This document shows positions 47,688 to 58,174 of a stretch of 64,000 nt of DNA, piece after piece; position 1 is the stretch's first letter; the number at the start of each line of letters is the position of its first letter. Source of the stretch: Acinetobacter sp. C32I (GTDB lineage Bacteria > Pseudomonadota > Gammaproteobacteria > Pseudomonadales > Moraxellaceae); NCBI RefSeq assembly GCF_023702715.1, contig NZ_CP098480.1, positions 2,914,001 through 2,978,000 of the forward strand, in the 5' to 3' direction. The translations under genes and the position numbers were made by a program. The notes under the pieces are model-generated. The model did not search any database. It was not told the origin of the DNA and saw only the letters and a list, made by a program, of their open reading frames with translations.

Positions 47688-48242
47688 ATGTCAACTCAAC
47701 GCTGTGGCTGGTGCTCCGATGATCCCCTCTATATTGCCTACCATGATCAGGAATGGGGCAAGCCGCAACATGATGAAACCCATTTGTTTGAGATGCTCTG
47801 TCTGGAAGGACAACAAGCGGGGCTTTCTTGGATTACGGTACTGAAAAAACGTGAACACTACCGCTCACATTTCTTTCAACATTCCATTGCAGACGTCGCA
47901 GCACTCAGCGATGATCAACTCGAACTCAAACTCAGTGATGCAGGTTTAATCCGTCATATCGGCAAACTCAAAGCTATTCGCGACAATGCCATTGCTTGGC
48001 TCAAACTGAAAGATGAAGTCGAAGATGTCCCTGCTTGGTTATGGAGTTTCGTCGATCATCAAACTGAAAATAATGATGTGGCGAATTACCGCGAAGCACC
48101 TGCACAAACTGAACTTAGCCAAAAACTGTCCAAAACTTTAAAAAAACGTGGCTTTAAATTCGTGGGCCCGACCACCTGTTATGCCTTTATGCAGGCGGTT
48201 GGTATGGTCAATGATCATGAAAATCATTGCCAATTTAAATAA
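47688..48242 (+). CDS. tag: DNA-3-methyladenine glycosylase I
   Basis: A 184-residue DNA repair glycosylase removing 3-methyladenine. The N-terminus RCGWCSDDPLYIAYHDQEWG contains the zinc-snap Cys and His, LEGQQAGLSWITVLKKRE is the signature segment, and the C-terminal NHCQ supplies the remaining zinc ligands. AAGGAG precedes the ATG at a usual distance. Confidence 0.95.
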   Translation: MSTQRCGWCSDDPLYIAYHDQEWGKPQHDETHLFEMLCLEGQQAGLSWITVLKKREHYRSHFFQHSIADVAALSDDQLELKLSDAGLIRHIGKLKAIRDNAIAWLKLKDEVEDVPAWLWSFVDHQTENNDVANYREAPAQTELSQKLSKTLKKRGFKFVGPTTCYAFMQAVGMVNDHENHCQFK

Positions 48243-48278
48243 CAAATCATCATCGATTTTCCTTGAATGGGAGTTCCA

Positions 48279-49304
48279 ATGAGCAATAATCAAATTCGTG
48301 CTTATGCTGCAATGCAAGCAGGTGAGCAAGTGGTGCCGTACCAATTTGATGCGGGAGAATTACAAGCCCATCAGGTTGAAGTCAAAGTTGAATATTGTGG
48401 CTTATGCCATTCTGATCTGTCGGTAATTAATAATGAATGGCAATCATCGGTTTACCCTGCGGTGGCTGGACATGAAATCATTGGGACCATCATTGCACTA
48501 GGATCAGAAGCCAAAGGGTTGAAGCTCGGTCAACGAGTAGGAATAGGTTGGACCGCTGAGACCTGCCAAGCCTGTGATCCCTGTATCGGTGGCAATCAGG
48601 TGCTCTGTACTGGCGAAAGAACTGCCACCATCGTTGGGCATGCTGGTGGTTTTGCCGACAAAGTTCGTGCAGGTTGGCAATGGGTCATTCCCCTACCAGA
48701 CGATTTAGACCCTGAAAGTGCTGGCCCACTACTGTGTGGTGGTATTACCGTCTTTGATCCTTTGCTCAAGCACAAGATTCAAGCCACGCATCATGTCGGT
48801 GTGATTGGAATCGGTGGTCTCGGTCATATGGCGATTAAATTACTGAAAGCATGGGGCTGTGAAATCACTGCCTTTAGTTCTAATCCAGATAAAACGGAAG
48901 AGCTGAAAGCCATGGGCGCCGACCACGTGGTCAATAGCCGTGATGCTCAAGCGATCAAGGCACAACGAGGTAAGTTTGATTTATTGCTCAGTACTGTCAA
49001 TGTGACGTTGAACTGGCAAGCCTATCTAAATACCCTTGCACCGAATGGTAGCCTGCATTTCTTGGGGATTACTTTAGAACCCATTCCTGTTGCCGTCGGG
49101 GCAATCATGAGTGGCGCCAAATCGGTGACTGCGTCGCCTACAGGTTCACCTTTGGCGCTACGCCAACTGCTGCAATTTGCCGCACGTAAAAACATTGCGC
49201 CACAGATTGAGCTATTTTCGATGTCGCAACTGAATGAAGCGATTGAACGTCTGCATTCAGGCCAAGCGCGTTATCGTATTGTGCTCAAAGCCGATTTCGA
49301 TTAA
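48279..49304 (+). CDS. Zinc-dependent NAD(P) alcohol dehydrogenase (YahK/CAD-like)
   Basis: About 341 residues of the MDR superfamily. The catalytic zinc site is in YCGLCHSDL and GHEIIGTI, structural zinc cysteines are in [15 protein letters not shown], and the nucleotide-binding loop is GIGGLGHMA. Similar to broad-range aldehyde reductases YahK/YjgB. ATG 48279 follows GGGAG and is preferred to the start four codons upstream. It overlaps the end of the convergent MocR gene by 4 bp. Confidence 0.92.
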   Translation: MSNNQIRAYAAMQAGEQVVPYQFDAGELQAHQVEVKVEYCGLCHSDLSVINNEWQSSVYPAVAGHEIIGTIIALGSEAKGLKLGQRVGIGWTAETCQACDPCIGGNQVLCTGERTATIVGHAGGFADKVRAGWQWVIPLPDDLDPESAGPLLCGGITVFDPLLKHKIQATHHVGVIGIGGLGHMAIKLLKAWGCEITAFSSNPDKTEELKAMGADHVVNSRDAQAIKAQRGKFDLLLSTVNVTLNWQAYLNTLAPNGSLHFLGITLEPIPVAVGAIMSGAKSVTASPTGSPLALRQLLQFAARKNIAPQIELFSMSQLNEAIERLHSGQARYRIVLKADFD

Positions 49305-50716
49305 TTCAGGCTTGTTCTGACCCAATCCGCCAACTGTTGAATCGCTTGGCGGATTTCTGCTGTTAAGGCATGGCCCGCATTTAAGCGGATAAAATGCTGA
49401 TAACGACGGTCTTCACCAAACACTTCACCCGGCACAATGTTTATCCCCTGTGCTTGCGCCAAATAATACAGTTCCAAACCCGTGATACTTTCTGGAAGCT
49501 GCATCCATAAAGCATAGCCACCTTGTGACTGGCTCAGCGCAATCGGAATGCCATGAAAACGCTCTAAAATGTACGCTCGGTACTGCTCTACTTGCTGCAT
49601 TAACTTGGGTCTGAGTCGGTCTAAATGCTCCCGATAACCACGACTATAAATAAAGTCGGCTAAACCTAACTGTAACGGCGTATTCACCCCCACGTTATTG
49701 GCCAGCAACTGTGGACGTAAGTGTTGCAACTGTCTCCCTAAACAGAACCACCCGACCCGATAGGCGGTTGATAATGATTTAGAGACCGAACCACACCAGA
49801 TCACATAACCGTCCTGATCCCAATAACGAATCGGCATAGGTCGTTCCTTTTGGAAACTGCATTCGCCATAAATATCATCTTCCAAGATAAAGCATTGATA
49901 TTTTTGTGCCAGTAGCGCGATCTGCTGTTTCTGTTCATTGCTAAGACAATAACCCAAAGGGTTCTGGAAATTGGCGGTGAGCAAACACAGTTTGGCATTG
50001 CCCTGCTGCATGAAAAATTCTAAACGTTCTAGATCAACACCACGATGATCCGCTGGGATTTCGATAATGTTGCGCTTGAGGCTGGCCAGCATTTGCAACT
50101 GACCATTAAAGGTCGGGGTTGGAATTAAAATACTATCGCCTTCTTTGCTAATCTGTTGGATTAACAGGGATAAAGCTGGCATACAGCCATTGCTAATAAA
50201 AATATCCTCTGTCGCAACATAAATTCCATCTTCACGCCAATGGTCTGACAACGCTTGGCGTAAATGCTGATGCCCCTGCTTATTACAATATAAAAAATCT
50301 TCGGGCTGACAATGCTTGAGCGCGCGTTGTAAAGAGCGACGCAACCCATCCACAGGAATCAAATGCGGAGACAATTGAATCGCCCCCAAAGGGGTTAAAT
50401 TGTGTTGAATTGAGGCGGTCTGAATCTGGTTTTGCAAGTCTAAATTTGAAACTTGCCTCGCCTTAGATTCAAAACTGGGACTGTCAGGTACGGCACTTTG
50501 ATATTGTCTCGAATTGACAAAATAGCCCGATTTGGCTTTTACATAAATCAACCCTTTGGCTTCTAGTAGTTCGTAACACTGTTGCGCTGTACTCAGGCTA
50601 ATACTTTGCTGACGTGCAAATTCCCTTAAAGAACTTAACTTCTGTTGTGGCTGTAACTCATGCTGGTAAATTTTATGCGCCAGCTGTTCTGCTAAACGTT
50701 GATATTGGAAGGTCAT
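49301..50716 (-). CDS. MocR-type GntR regulator with aminotransferase domain
   Basis: A 471-residue protein: N-terminal GntR winged HTH (about 5-72, [20 protein letters not shown] in parts) fused to a fold-type I aminotransferase domain. The PLP lysine is in [17 protein letters not shown]. Such regulators often control vitamin B6 or amino-acid metabolism. It is divergent from a small lipoprotein gene at 50807; the target is not known. Confidence 0.92.
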   Translation of the reverse strand: MTFQYQRLAEQLAHKIYQHELQPQQKLSSLREFARQQSISLSTAQQCYELLEAKGLIYVKAKSGYFVNSRQYQSAVPDSPSFESKARQVSNLDLQNQIQTASIQHNLTPLGAIQLSPHLIPVDGLRRSLQRALKHCQPEDFLYCNKQGHQHLRQALSDHWREDGIYVATEDIFISNGCMPALSLLIQQISKEGDSILIPTPTFNGQLQMLASLKRNIIEIPADHRGVDLERLEFFMQQGNAKLCLLTANFQNPLGYCLSNEQKQQIALLAQKYQCFILEDDIYGECSFQKERPMPIRYWDQDGYVIWCGSVSKSLSTAYRVGWFCLGRQLQHLRPQLLANNVGVNTPLQLGLADFIYSRGYREHLDRLRPKLMQQVEQYRAYILERFHGIPIALSQSQGGYALWMQLPESITGLELYYLAQAQGINIVPGEVFGEDRRYQHFIRLNAGHALTAEIRQAIQQLADWVRTSLN

Positions 50717-50806
50717 CTCTGTACTGCTTTTTTATAAATTTCTGTATCTGTATTGGTTTATACAACACCGTTAAGCTATAAAAATCAACAGCCAAAGGAT
50801 AAGACC

Positions 50807-51217
50807 ATGAAAAGTAATATCTTATTTATATTAAGCGCCGTTTTATTTACAGGCTGCAATCTCACTGATCAAGCCACCCATCAACAACAGCAAGTGTGTA
50901 AATCACTTTCTCAGGGCTATCTGCAAATTCAAAACCAACCGACCTATGAATTATGGAAAATGGAAAAAAGTGACGCCCCCGAGCAGACTCGCATTATCAA
51001 ACTGACCTATAAGAAACCCAATGAAAATGGTTTGATACTCTCAAGCAACTTTCTGCCAACAGTCGAACTTGAATGCAAGCTACAGCAGCAACATATTGTT
51101 GTGTCAGTGATACAAAAAACAGGGCCATCAATTCCGGTGCTGAATGTACAACTGCAAAATGATGCTATTGGCAAACCGAGAAGCCCTGGCTTAGTTGCTC
51201 AGTCAAAAACTCAATAA
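50807..51217 (+). CDS. Small lipoprotein (hypothetical)
   Basis: About 136 residues from ATG 50807, after AAGGATAAGACC. The signal peptide has a lipobox near VLFTGC (Cys about 17), followed by a short secreted domain with no recognised fold. The longer frame from 50753 would add a non-signal prefix and is unlikely. The 3' end overlaps a convergent LysR gene by 53 bp, which is unusually long. Confidence 0.65.
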   Translation: MKSNILFILSAVLFTGCNLTDQATHQQQQVCKSLSQGYLQIQNQPTYELWKMEKSDAPEQTRIIKLTYKKPNENGLILSSNFLPTVELECKLQQQHIVVSVIQKTGPSIPVLNVQLQNDAIGKPRSPGLVAQSKTQ

Positions 51218-52067
51218 ATAAACGGACACGTTTCGGCAAGTGCTCTTGTTGATAATAAACAGCATGGATGCTTTGATAAGAATGTTCGATTTGATCTTCA
51301 AACAGCGCCTCAAGACGACCTTCTCGAATGTCCTGCCAAATTTCAAATTCAGATAACCGAGCAATACCCTGCCCACGTAAACACAGTTGTCGGACCGTTT
51401 CACCACTTGACGCTCTCACTTTGGGTTGTGCTTGAAAATACTCTCCCTCAATTTTAATCGGCCAAGTGTTGATGTAGGTTGGACGGGTAAAACCAATCAC
51501 ATCATGTTCAGGCAATGCTTGAGGCTGTAAAGGCGTGCCCTTGCGTTTTAGATATTCAGGACTGGCAACAATATAGATACGACTTTTACACACCAATTTG
51601 GCGTGTAAGCTGGAATCATGTAATTCACCAAAACGAAACGCCACATCGGTTTTATGTTCCAGTAAATCAATCACCAAATCATTACTATTCAACTCGATTT
51701 CAATATTGGGATAACACTGCCGAAACTGATGTACCAATGGCGTAATCACATGCAAAATAAAAGGTGTGGCTGAGTCAATCCGAATCACTCCCGAAGTATC
51801 CTGATCTGATTTTTGTAAAGCTTCTTCGGCGGCATTCAAATCACTCAGGATTTTACGGGCCTGTTGTAAAAACTGCTGGCCTTCTTGAGTGAGCTTTAAT
51901 TTTCGCGTGGTCCGTTCTAATAAGGTCACTTCGAGCTTGGATTCTAAACGGCTGAGCGAGCGACTCAGCCCAGATGCCGTCTGTCCCAGTCGTTCAGCAG
52001 CGGCAATAAATGAACCTGTATCGACGATGGTCATAAAAGCAAGCAGTTCTTCTACCGTAGATTTCAT
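51165..52067 (-). CDS. LysR family regulator of the adjacent AKR/MFS genes
   Basis: About 300 residues, HTH at about 5-60 (LAFMTIVDTGSFIAAAERLGQTASGLSRSL in parts) and LysR effector domain. ATG 52067 with AGGG before it is preferred to GTG 52073. It is divergent from an aldo-keto reductase gene with an inverted repeat in the 137-bp gap, so it likely controls the AKR-MFS pair. Confidence 0.88.
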   Translation of the reverse strand: MKSTVEELLAFMTIVDTGSFIAAAERLGQTASGLSRSLSRLESKLEVTLLERTTRKLKLTQEGQQFLQQARKILSDLNAAEEALQKSDQDTSGVIRIDSATPFILHVITPLVHQFRQCYPNIEIELNSNDLVIDLLEHKTDVAFRFGELHDSSLHAKLVCKSRIYIVASPEYLKRKGTPLQPQALPEHDVIGFTRPTYINTWPIKIEGEYFQAQPKVRASSGETVRQLCLRGQGIARLSEFEIWQDIREGRLEALFEDQIEHSYQSIHAVYYQQEHLPKRVRLFIEFLTEQLSQGFSVCQ

Positions 52068-52103
52068 TGCCACCCTCTCAATTATTGATATTTAGTCAAC
52101 TGT

Positions 52104-52150
52104 ATTTTGCAAATTCATCTATTTTTTAGCAACAATAATCATTGCAAAAT
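52104..52150. promoter_or_regulatory. Inverted repeat between divergent LysR and AKR genes
   Basis: ATTTTGCAA at 52104-52112 and TTGCAAAAT at 52142-52150 form a perfect 9-bp inverted repeat 29 bp apart. It may hold LysR binding sites; the wide spacing would fit two half-sites bound by one tetramer. Confidence 0.4.
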
Positions 52151-52204
52151 TGCACCCATCAACAGAAAACGCTCAATCGAGCAACACAAGATTAGGTAAA
52201 AAAT

Positions 52205-53011
52205 ATGCGTATTCCACAATTTGGCTTAGGTACTTTCCGTCTTAAAGATCAAGCAGTCATTGACTCAGTTAAAACCGCCCTTGATGTGGGTTATCGTGCC
52301 ATCGATACGGCACAGGTTTATGAGAATGAAGCGGCAGTTGGCCAAGCCATTGCTGAAAGCGGCGTTGCGCGCCAAGATTTATTCCTCACCACAAAAATCT
52401 GGGTCGATAACTTTGCTGAAGATAAATTCATTCCCAGCTTAAAAGACAGTCTGCAAAAACTACGTACCGATGCCGTTGATCTCACTTTAATTCACTGGCC
52501 TGCTCCAGCACTGGGTGTCTCCATCCCAAGCGTGATGCAATTGTTATTAGAGGCAAAACAACAGGGTTTGACGAAACAAATCGGGATTTCAAACTTTAAT
52601 ATCGCCTTGACCCAGCAAGCGATTGACAGCATTGGTGTCGAACACATTGCCACCAACCAGATTGAACTCAGCCCATATTTACAGAACCGTAATTTGGTGA
52701 ACTATTTACGTGAACAAAATATTGATGTGACTTCATACATGACCTTGGCTTATGGCAAAGTACTGCAGGACCCAACCTTAGTTGAGATCGCTGCACAGCA
52801 TCAAGCAACCACCGCACAAGTCGCTTTGGCTTGGGCCTTACAAAATGGTTTTGCTGTGATTCCATCATCAACCAAACGTGAAAACCTGATCAGCAACTTA
52901 AAAGCACAAGACCTAACTTTAAGTGCAGAGGAAATGCAGTTGATCGCTCAACTTGAACGTAATGGTCGAGAAGTGAGTCCTGAACCATTTGCGCCTGAAT
53001 GGGACAAATAA
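52205..53011 (+). CDS. Aldo/keto reductase (DkgB-like)
   Basis: A 268-residue NADPH-dependent reductase of the AKR superfamily. Catalytic tetrad pattern: Asp in [13 protein letters not shown], the Tyr in that stretch, Lys in TTKIW and His in LIHWP; the C-terminal [14 protein letters not shown] binds the cofactor. Closest in style to 2,5-diketo-D-gluconate reductase B. One base separates its stop from the MFS start. Confidence 0.9.
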   Translation: MRIPQFGLGTFRLKDQAVIDSVKTALDVGYRAIDTAQVYENEAAVGQAIAESGVARQDLFLTTKIWVDNFAEDKFIPSLKDSLQKLRTDAVDLTLIHWPAPALGVSIPSVMQLLLEAKQQGLTKQIGISNFNIALTQQAIDSIGVEHIATNQIELSPYLQNRNLVNYLREQNIDVTSYMTLAYGKVLQDPTLVEIAAQHQATTAQVALAWALQNGFAVIPSSTKRENLISNLKAQDLTLSAEEMQLIAQLERNGREVSPEPFAPEWDK

Positions 53012-53012
53012 T

Positions 53013-54200
53013 ATGAGCAGCCGCATCAACCTTCCTTTGCTGGCACTGGCGATTGGTGCATTTGCAATTGGAACAACAGAGTTCTCTCCAATGGGGCTGT
53101 TGCCCAATATTGCCAATGACCTTGGGGTATCGATTCCAAGTGCAGGCATGTTGATTACAGGTTATGCACTGGGTGTAATGCTCGGTGCACCGATCATGAC
53201 CCTGTGGTTTGGTGGCTTTGCCCGTCGTAATGCCCTGATTCTACTCATGGCAATCTTCACCATCGGTAATCTGATCGCAGCCTTTGCACCCAATTACATG
53301 AGCTTAATGGGTGCTCGATTAATTACCAGCTTAAACCACGGTGCCTTCTTCGGGATTGGCTCGGTGGTGGCGGCCAGTGTTGTTCCAGCAAATAAACAGG
53401 CCAGTGCGGTGGCCACCATGTTTATGGGCCTCACCATCGCCAATATTGGTGGTGTACCACTGGCAACATGGGTGGGGCAAAACATTGGTTGGAGAATGTC
53501 TTTCCTCGCGATTTCAGCCCTCGGTGTCATCACCATGCTGTCACTTTGGAAGGCCCTTCCGGTCGGCTCTGTTGGACAAAAGCCAAATGTAAAAATGGAG
53601 TTAAGTGTTCTTACTCGTCTCCCCGTGGTATTGGCATTGCTCACAACCGTATTTGGTGCCTCAGCGATGTTTACCTTGTACACCTATATCGCACCAAGTC
53701 TGGTTGAGTTTACCCATGCCTCACCGACCTTTATCACTATGATGCTGGTCTTGATCGGAATTGGTTTTTCAATCGGGAACCATTTCGGTGGGAAGTTTGC
53801 AGACTTATCAATTGATAAAACCTTGATTGGCTTCTTGGTACTACTGATCGCGTTGATGGTCATCTTCCCAATCCTTGCTCAAAGCCAATTGGGTGCAGCA
53901 ATCGGTTTGGTGATCTGGGGCGCAGCAGCCTTTGCCATTGTTCCGCCATTACAAATGCGCGTGATGTCGGTTGCACATGAAGCCTCAGGTCTTGCTTCTT
54001 CAGTGAATATTGGTGCCTTTAACTTAGGCAATGCCATTGGAGCTGCAGCAGGCGGTGCAGTCTTAAGCCTCGGCTTAAACTATGCGGCAGTCTCTATGAT
54101 CGGAGCAGTATTAGCAGGTATCGGCTTAATTCTCGTATTCATTCAAATGAAACTTGTATCAAAAGCAAATCCACAGCTAAAACAGTGCCCTCAAGCTTAA
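53013..54200 (+). CDS. MFS transporter (AraJ/YdhP-like)
   Basis: About 395 residues with twelve hydrophobic helices, beginning LPLLALAIGAFAIGTTEF, the family signature of the sugar-efflux/drug-antiport subgroup (motif with TEF and GLLP). ATG 53013 is chosen because the longer start lies inside the AKR gene. It is in an operon with the AKR and probably exports its substrate or product. Confidence 0.9.
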   Translation: MSSRINLPLLALAIGAFAIGTTEFSPMGLLPNIANDLGVSIPSAGMLITGYALGVMLGAPIMTLWFGGFARRNALILLMAIFTIGNLIAAFAPNYMSLMGARLITSLNHGAFFGIGSVVAASVVPANKQASAVATMFMGLTIANIGGVPLATWVGQNIGWRMSFLAISALGVITMLSLWKALPVGSVGQKPNVKMELSVLTRLPVVLALLTTVFGASAMFTLYTYIAPSLVEFTHASPTFITMMLVLIGIGFSIGNHFGGKFADLSIDKTLIGFLVLLIALMVIFPILAQSQLGAAIGLVIWGAAAFAIVPPLQMRVMSVAHEASGLASSVNIGAFNLGNAIGAAAGGAVLSLGLNYAAVSMIGAVLAGIGLILVFIQMKLVSKANPQLKQCPQA

Positions 54201-54208
54201 GCACAAAT

Positions 54209-54238
54209 AAAAAAGCCTGATTTCAATCAGGCTTTTTT
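54209..54238. terminator. Bidirectional terminator
   Basis: AAAAAAGCCTGATT / AATCAGGCTTTTTT around a 2-base loop, between the convergent MFS and START genes. Confidence 0.9.
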
Positions 54239-54239
54239 A

Positions 54240-54890
54240 TTATTTCAGTACATCAGGCAATTTCGGCTGTGCATATAAAGGATTATTCACTTCCTTTTTC
54301 ATTTTCATCAGCATTTGATAAGGTTGTTGCTGCACAAACATATTCACAAAGCTCAATGGAATTGAACCGGCTGGATCAGCATAGCCACTGGTGGTCACTT
54401 TGACTTTATTATTGGCTAATTTCTGAAAGGTCCATTCCCCTGCGTATTTGCTTAAACGCACCACATCAGGCTGCTCAGGGTAGTTATTTTGAATGGCATT
54501 ATTTTTAATATTAATGCTGCCATCGGCATTCTTAGTCATTTTGCCTTTAATCACCACATCACGGTCTTTTAAAGGGAAAGGAAAATCCAGTACCATATAT
54601 AGGGTAAATTCACCTTTTTTATCATCCCGAGACAGCATTTGTGCCTTGCCCACATACGGCACCCATTGCGGTGTACGTTCTACATCCAGTACCACTGCCA
54701 CAGCGCGCTCTAAGGGTACGTCAAATGTGGTTTCAGCTTTATATTGGATAATCGGATTGTTTTCTGTTTGGTACGTCCAAACCTTAATATTATTCCGATG
54801 CAAACTGAGTTTGGCTGTATCTGTTGCTGCAGTCACCGCAAAGCTGCTGAGACTGAGCAGTGTAGCAAGAACAATATGTTTTTTATTCAT
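54240..54890 (-). CDS. Exported START-domain protein
   Basis: About 216 residues with a signal peptide (MNKKHIVLATLLSLSSFAVTA|AT) and a START-like lipid-binding fold: KAETTFDVPLERAVAVVLDVERTPQWVPYVGKA in parts, and DRDVVIKGKM. ATG 54890 gives the normal signal peptide, so the frame to 54932 is not used. It may bind lipids in the periplasm. Not linked to a recognisable pathway here. Confidence 0.83.
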   Translation of the reverse strand: MNKKHIVLATLLSLSSFAVTAATDTAKLSLHRNNIKVWTYQTENNPIIQYKAETTFDVPLERAVAVVLDVERTPQWVPYVGKAQMLSRDDKKGEFTLYMVLDFPFPLKDRDVVIKGKMTKNADGSINIKNNAIQNNYPEQPDVVRLSKYAGEWTFQKLANNKVKVTTSGYADPAGSIPLSFVNMFVQQQPYQMLMKMKKEVNNPLYAQPKLPDVLK

Positions 54891-54986
54891 GTCATGCTCA
54901 ATTGTTGTAATCAGGGCGAGAGCTTGTTTCACTCCTTTCGGAAAGAAAGCTCAACAAGCTCTTTTATAGTACAAAAAAGGAACGTT

Positions 54987-55841
<855 letters not shown>

Positions 55842-55916
55842 CTACTATAGCAAAACTCTGTGTTTGTAAAAAAGTTAAAATAAGGCATTTAAGAAAATTG
55901 AAATTTAAGGCACACG

Positions 55917-56345
55917 ATGTCAGTCAAACCTTATAACGCATTTGAAATAGATAAACTGGTTAAATATTATCGAAATATTCCCAATTTCCCCAAGACTTAT
56001 CAGGAACTCTATTTAGACGATGCTGCAATGATGGCAAGTCTATACATAGACCCGATCTCCAACTTAGAAGATTTGTTTCGTCATATTTTCGTTTTTTCAA
56101 AATATAAAAAATCAGTCGATATCAAACAGGCACAAACAATTGGCGGAGTTGATCAATTCGACATACAAGAAATAGCTTATTTTATCAGCGACATTTTAGT
56201 CCATGAAAAATACCATACTGGACTCTTCGGCTCTATGATTATCAATGGTGTGATTGAAAATATGATCTGTCGTTTAGAAACGCTCTTACAAGATGAAAAG
56301 GTACTACATCCCCCACAAAAATCTTGGTGGAAATTTTGGCGTTAA
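55917..56345 (+). CDS. Hypothetical protein inserted between dapB and dnaJ
   Basis: A 142-residue soluble protein with mixed charge and a Trp-rich C-terminus (KSWWKFWR), which could be a membrane-attaching amphipathic tail. TTAAGG precedes ATG 55917. No family recognised. It is AT-richer than dapB and dnaJ and runs opposite to them, so it may be a recent insertion. Confidence 0.65.
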   Translation: MSVKPYNAFEIDKLVKYYRNIPNFPKTYQELYLDDAAMMASLYIDPISNLEDLFRHIFVFSKYKKSVDIKQAQTIGGVDQFDIQEIAYFISDILVHEKYHTGLFGSMIINGVIENMICRLETLLQDEKVLHPPQKSWWKFWR

Positions 56346-56360
56346 TCTATTGCCTTATCC

Positions 56361-56394
56361 AATAAAAAAACCTGCCGCAGCAGGTTTTTTTATT
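56361..56394. terminator. Bidirectional terminator
   Basis: AATAAAAAAACCTGC / GCAGGTTTTTTTATT around CGCA, between the convergent hypothetical gene and dnaJ. Confidence 0.9.
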
Positions 56395-56403
56395 GATGTC
56401 TAA

Positions 56404-57519
56404 TTAGTCAAATAGACGATCAAAGAACGATTTTTTCTTTGGCGATGCAGCATGGCCATCACCATCAAATGAAGCTTGTAATTCTTTCAATAATTCACGT
56501 TGGCGACTGTTTAAATTCACAGGGGTTTCGACCACGATACGGCACAATAGATCGCCAACCATGCTGCTACGTACAGGACGAACGCCTTTGCCGCGTAAGC
56601 GGAATAATTTACCCGTTTGCGTTCCTTCTGGAATTTTTAAGCTGACACGGCCATCAAGGGTCGGAATTTCAATTTCCTTCCCTAAAGCTGCATCTGCAAT
56701 GCTGACAGGCACATCCATATACAGATCTGCACCATCACGTTGGAAGACTTCGTGTTCACGAACCACCACTTCAACGTATAAGTCACCCGCTTGACCATCA
56801 CGAATCGCTTCACCTTTACCAGTTAAGCGTACGCGGTCACCATTGTCCACGCCTGCAGGAATGGTGACTTCAAGGGTTTGCTGACGATCTGCAACACCTG
56901 AACCATGGCAGCTGCTACATGGATTCTTGATGATTTTACCTTGACCACGACAGGTACTACAGGTTTGCTGAACTGAGAAGAAACCTTGTTGCATACGCAC
57001 TTGACCCGCACCATGACAGGTACGACAGGTTTCAACATCGTTCGGATTTTTAGATCCTTTGCCATCACAGGTTTCACATGGCGCTGGCGCAGTAAAGGTA
57101 ATGGTTTTTTTCACACCTTTGACCGCTTCTTCAAGCGTCAGTTCCATCACATAACGGAGGTCTGAACCACGGCGTTGACGTTGTTGCTGACGGCCACCGC
57201 CACCAAATGCACCACCAAAAATATCGCCAAACTGACTGAAAATGTCTTCTGCGCTAAAACCACCGAAACCACCACCTGCGCCACCGAAGCCACCTTCAAA
57301 GGCACTGTGCCCAGCGCGGTCATACATGCTGCGCTTTTCTTCATCAGAAAGCACTTCATAAGCTTCTGCCGCTTCTTTGAACTTTTCTTCTGCTTCAGCG
57401 TTGTCCGGGTTACGGTCTGGATGATACTTCATCGCCAACTTACGATAGGCTTTTTTGATCTCATCATCACTTGCGGTTTTCGAAACGCCTAAAACCTCAT
57501 AATAATCACGTTTAGCCAT
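56404..57519 (-). CDS. dnaJ: Molecular chaperone DnaJ
   Basis: A 371-residue co-chaperone that stimulates DnaK. J domain (about 4-70) with the HPD motif in [10 protein letters not shown], Gly/Phe-rich region (about 75-120), four CxxCxGxG zinc repeats ([32 protein letters not shown]) and the C-terminal substrate domain. dnaK is not within the window on the upstream side, where other genes lie instead. Confidence 0.97.
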   Translation of the reverse strand: MAKRDYYEVLGVSKTASDDEIKKAYRKLAMKYHPDRNPDNAEAEEKFKEAAEAYEVLSDEEKRSMYDRAGHSAFEGGFGGAGGGFGGFSAEDIFSQFGDIFGGAFGGGGRQQQRQRRGSDLRYVMELTLEEAVKGVKKTITFTAPAPCETCDGKGSKNPNDVETCRTCHGAGQVRMQQGFFSVQQTCSTCRGQGKIIKNPCSSCHGSGVADRQQTLEVTIPAGVDNGDRVRLTGKGEAIRDGQAGDLYVEVVVREHEVFQRDGADLYMDVPVSIADAALGKEIEIPTLDGRVSLKIPEGTQTGKLFRLRGKGVRPVRSSMVGDLLCRIVVETPVNLNSRQRELLKELQASFDGDGHAASPKKKSFFDRLFD

Positions 57520-57567
57520 GGTTGGCGATGCTCCTCACGGAATTTATTTAAATCTAAAAAAACAAAT

Positions 57568-57608
57568 AGGCTCTGCTGACTTCGGTAATAAAAAAGTCAA
57601 CAGAGCCT
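57568..57608 (-). repeat. Long near-perfect palindrome upstream of dnaJ
   Basis: 15-bp arms, 57568-57582 and 57594-57608, one mismatch, 11-base loop. On the minus strand the second arm is followed by a T-rich run, so it could be a terminator for the upstream membrane gene or a leader hairpin of dnaJ. A remnant of a mobile element end is another option. Confidence 0.55.
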
Positions 57609-57664
57609 TAATAGGGGCTGTACGATAAATTTACAAGGGTTATTGCAATAAAAAAGCCATAAAT

Positions 57665-58042
57665 TTAAAAAACGGCTTTATTCTTAAAGTACTTGGCAAT
57701 CCCTTTTAACCATGCATTTAATAAGAACAACCATGCAATTGAACTAAACACCACCCCAGCAACCGTCATCGCGGTGACCCAGAGTGCGCTGTTCCAAGCA
57801 AAAAAGAACAGGGGAATAAACCATAGCGCTGCGAAGAAAGCCATCAATAAAAATAACAGCACATTACGCATAATCCAGAGTGCATGCGCATGTATCCATA
57901 CTTCGGCATTATCCACAATCGCAACTTTTTTTGCTAATAGGTATGCAAACACCGCAAACACTATTGTAAATAATGCAAGAAACATGAACACATAAGAAAT
58001 CGCCACGTAGCGGCGATGCTGCTCAATATTGTCTTGCCCCAT
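57665..58042 (-). CDS. Membrane protein (hypothetical, 125 aa)
   Basis: A 125-residue protein with three to four hydrophobic segments (about 15-36, 52-75, 77-95, 96-112) and a basic C-terminus. The N-terminal MGQDNIEQHRRYVAISYVFM suggests a cytoplasmic N-terminus. It resembles small membrane proteins of DUF4870 style, but I am not sure. It stands between dnaJ and the RND pump. Confidence 0.6.
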   Translation of the reverse strand: MGQDNIEQHRRYVAISYVFMFLALFTIVFAVFAYLLAKKVAIVDNAEVWIHAHALWIMRNVLLFLLMAFFAALWFIPLFFFAWNSALWVTAMTVAGVVFSSIAWLFLLNAWLKGIAKYFKNKAVF

Positions 58043-58174
58043 GCTTTATATCACCTCATTCACAGCATCGTGCAAAATTTGTCATGCTATGAAATTCAAT
58101 TATTTTTTGGTCTTAAAATATAGGTGCTACTATATTGAAATTTTCAATGTTTCGCACCTTTATTCACAAAATAA

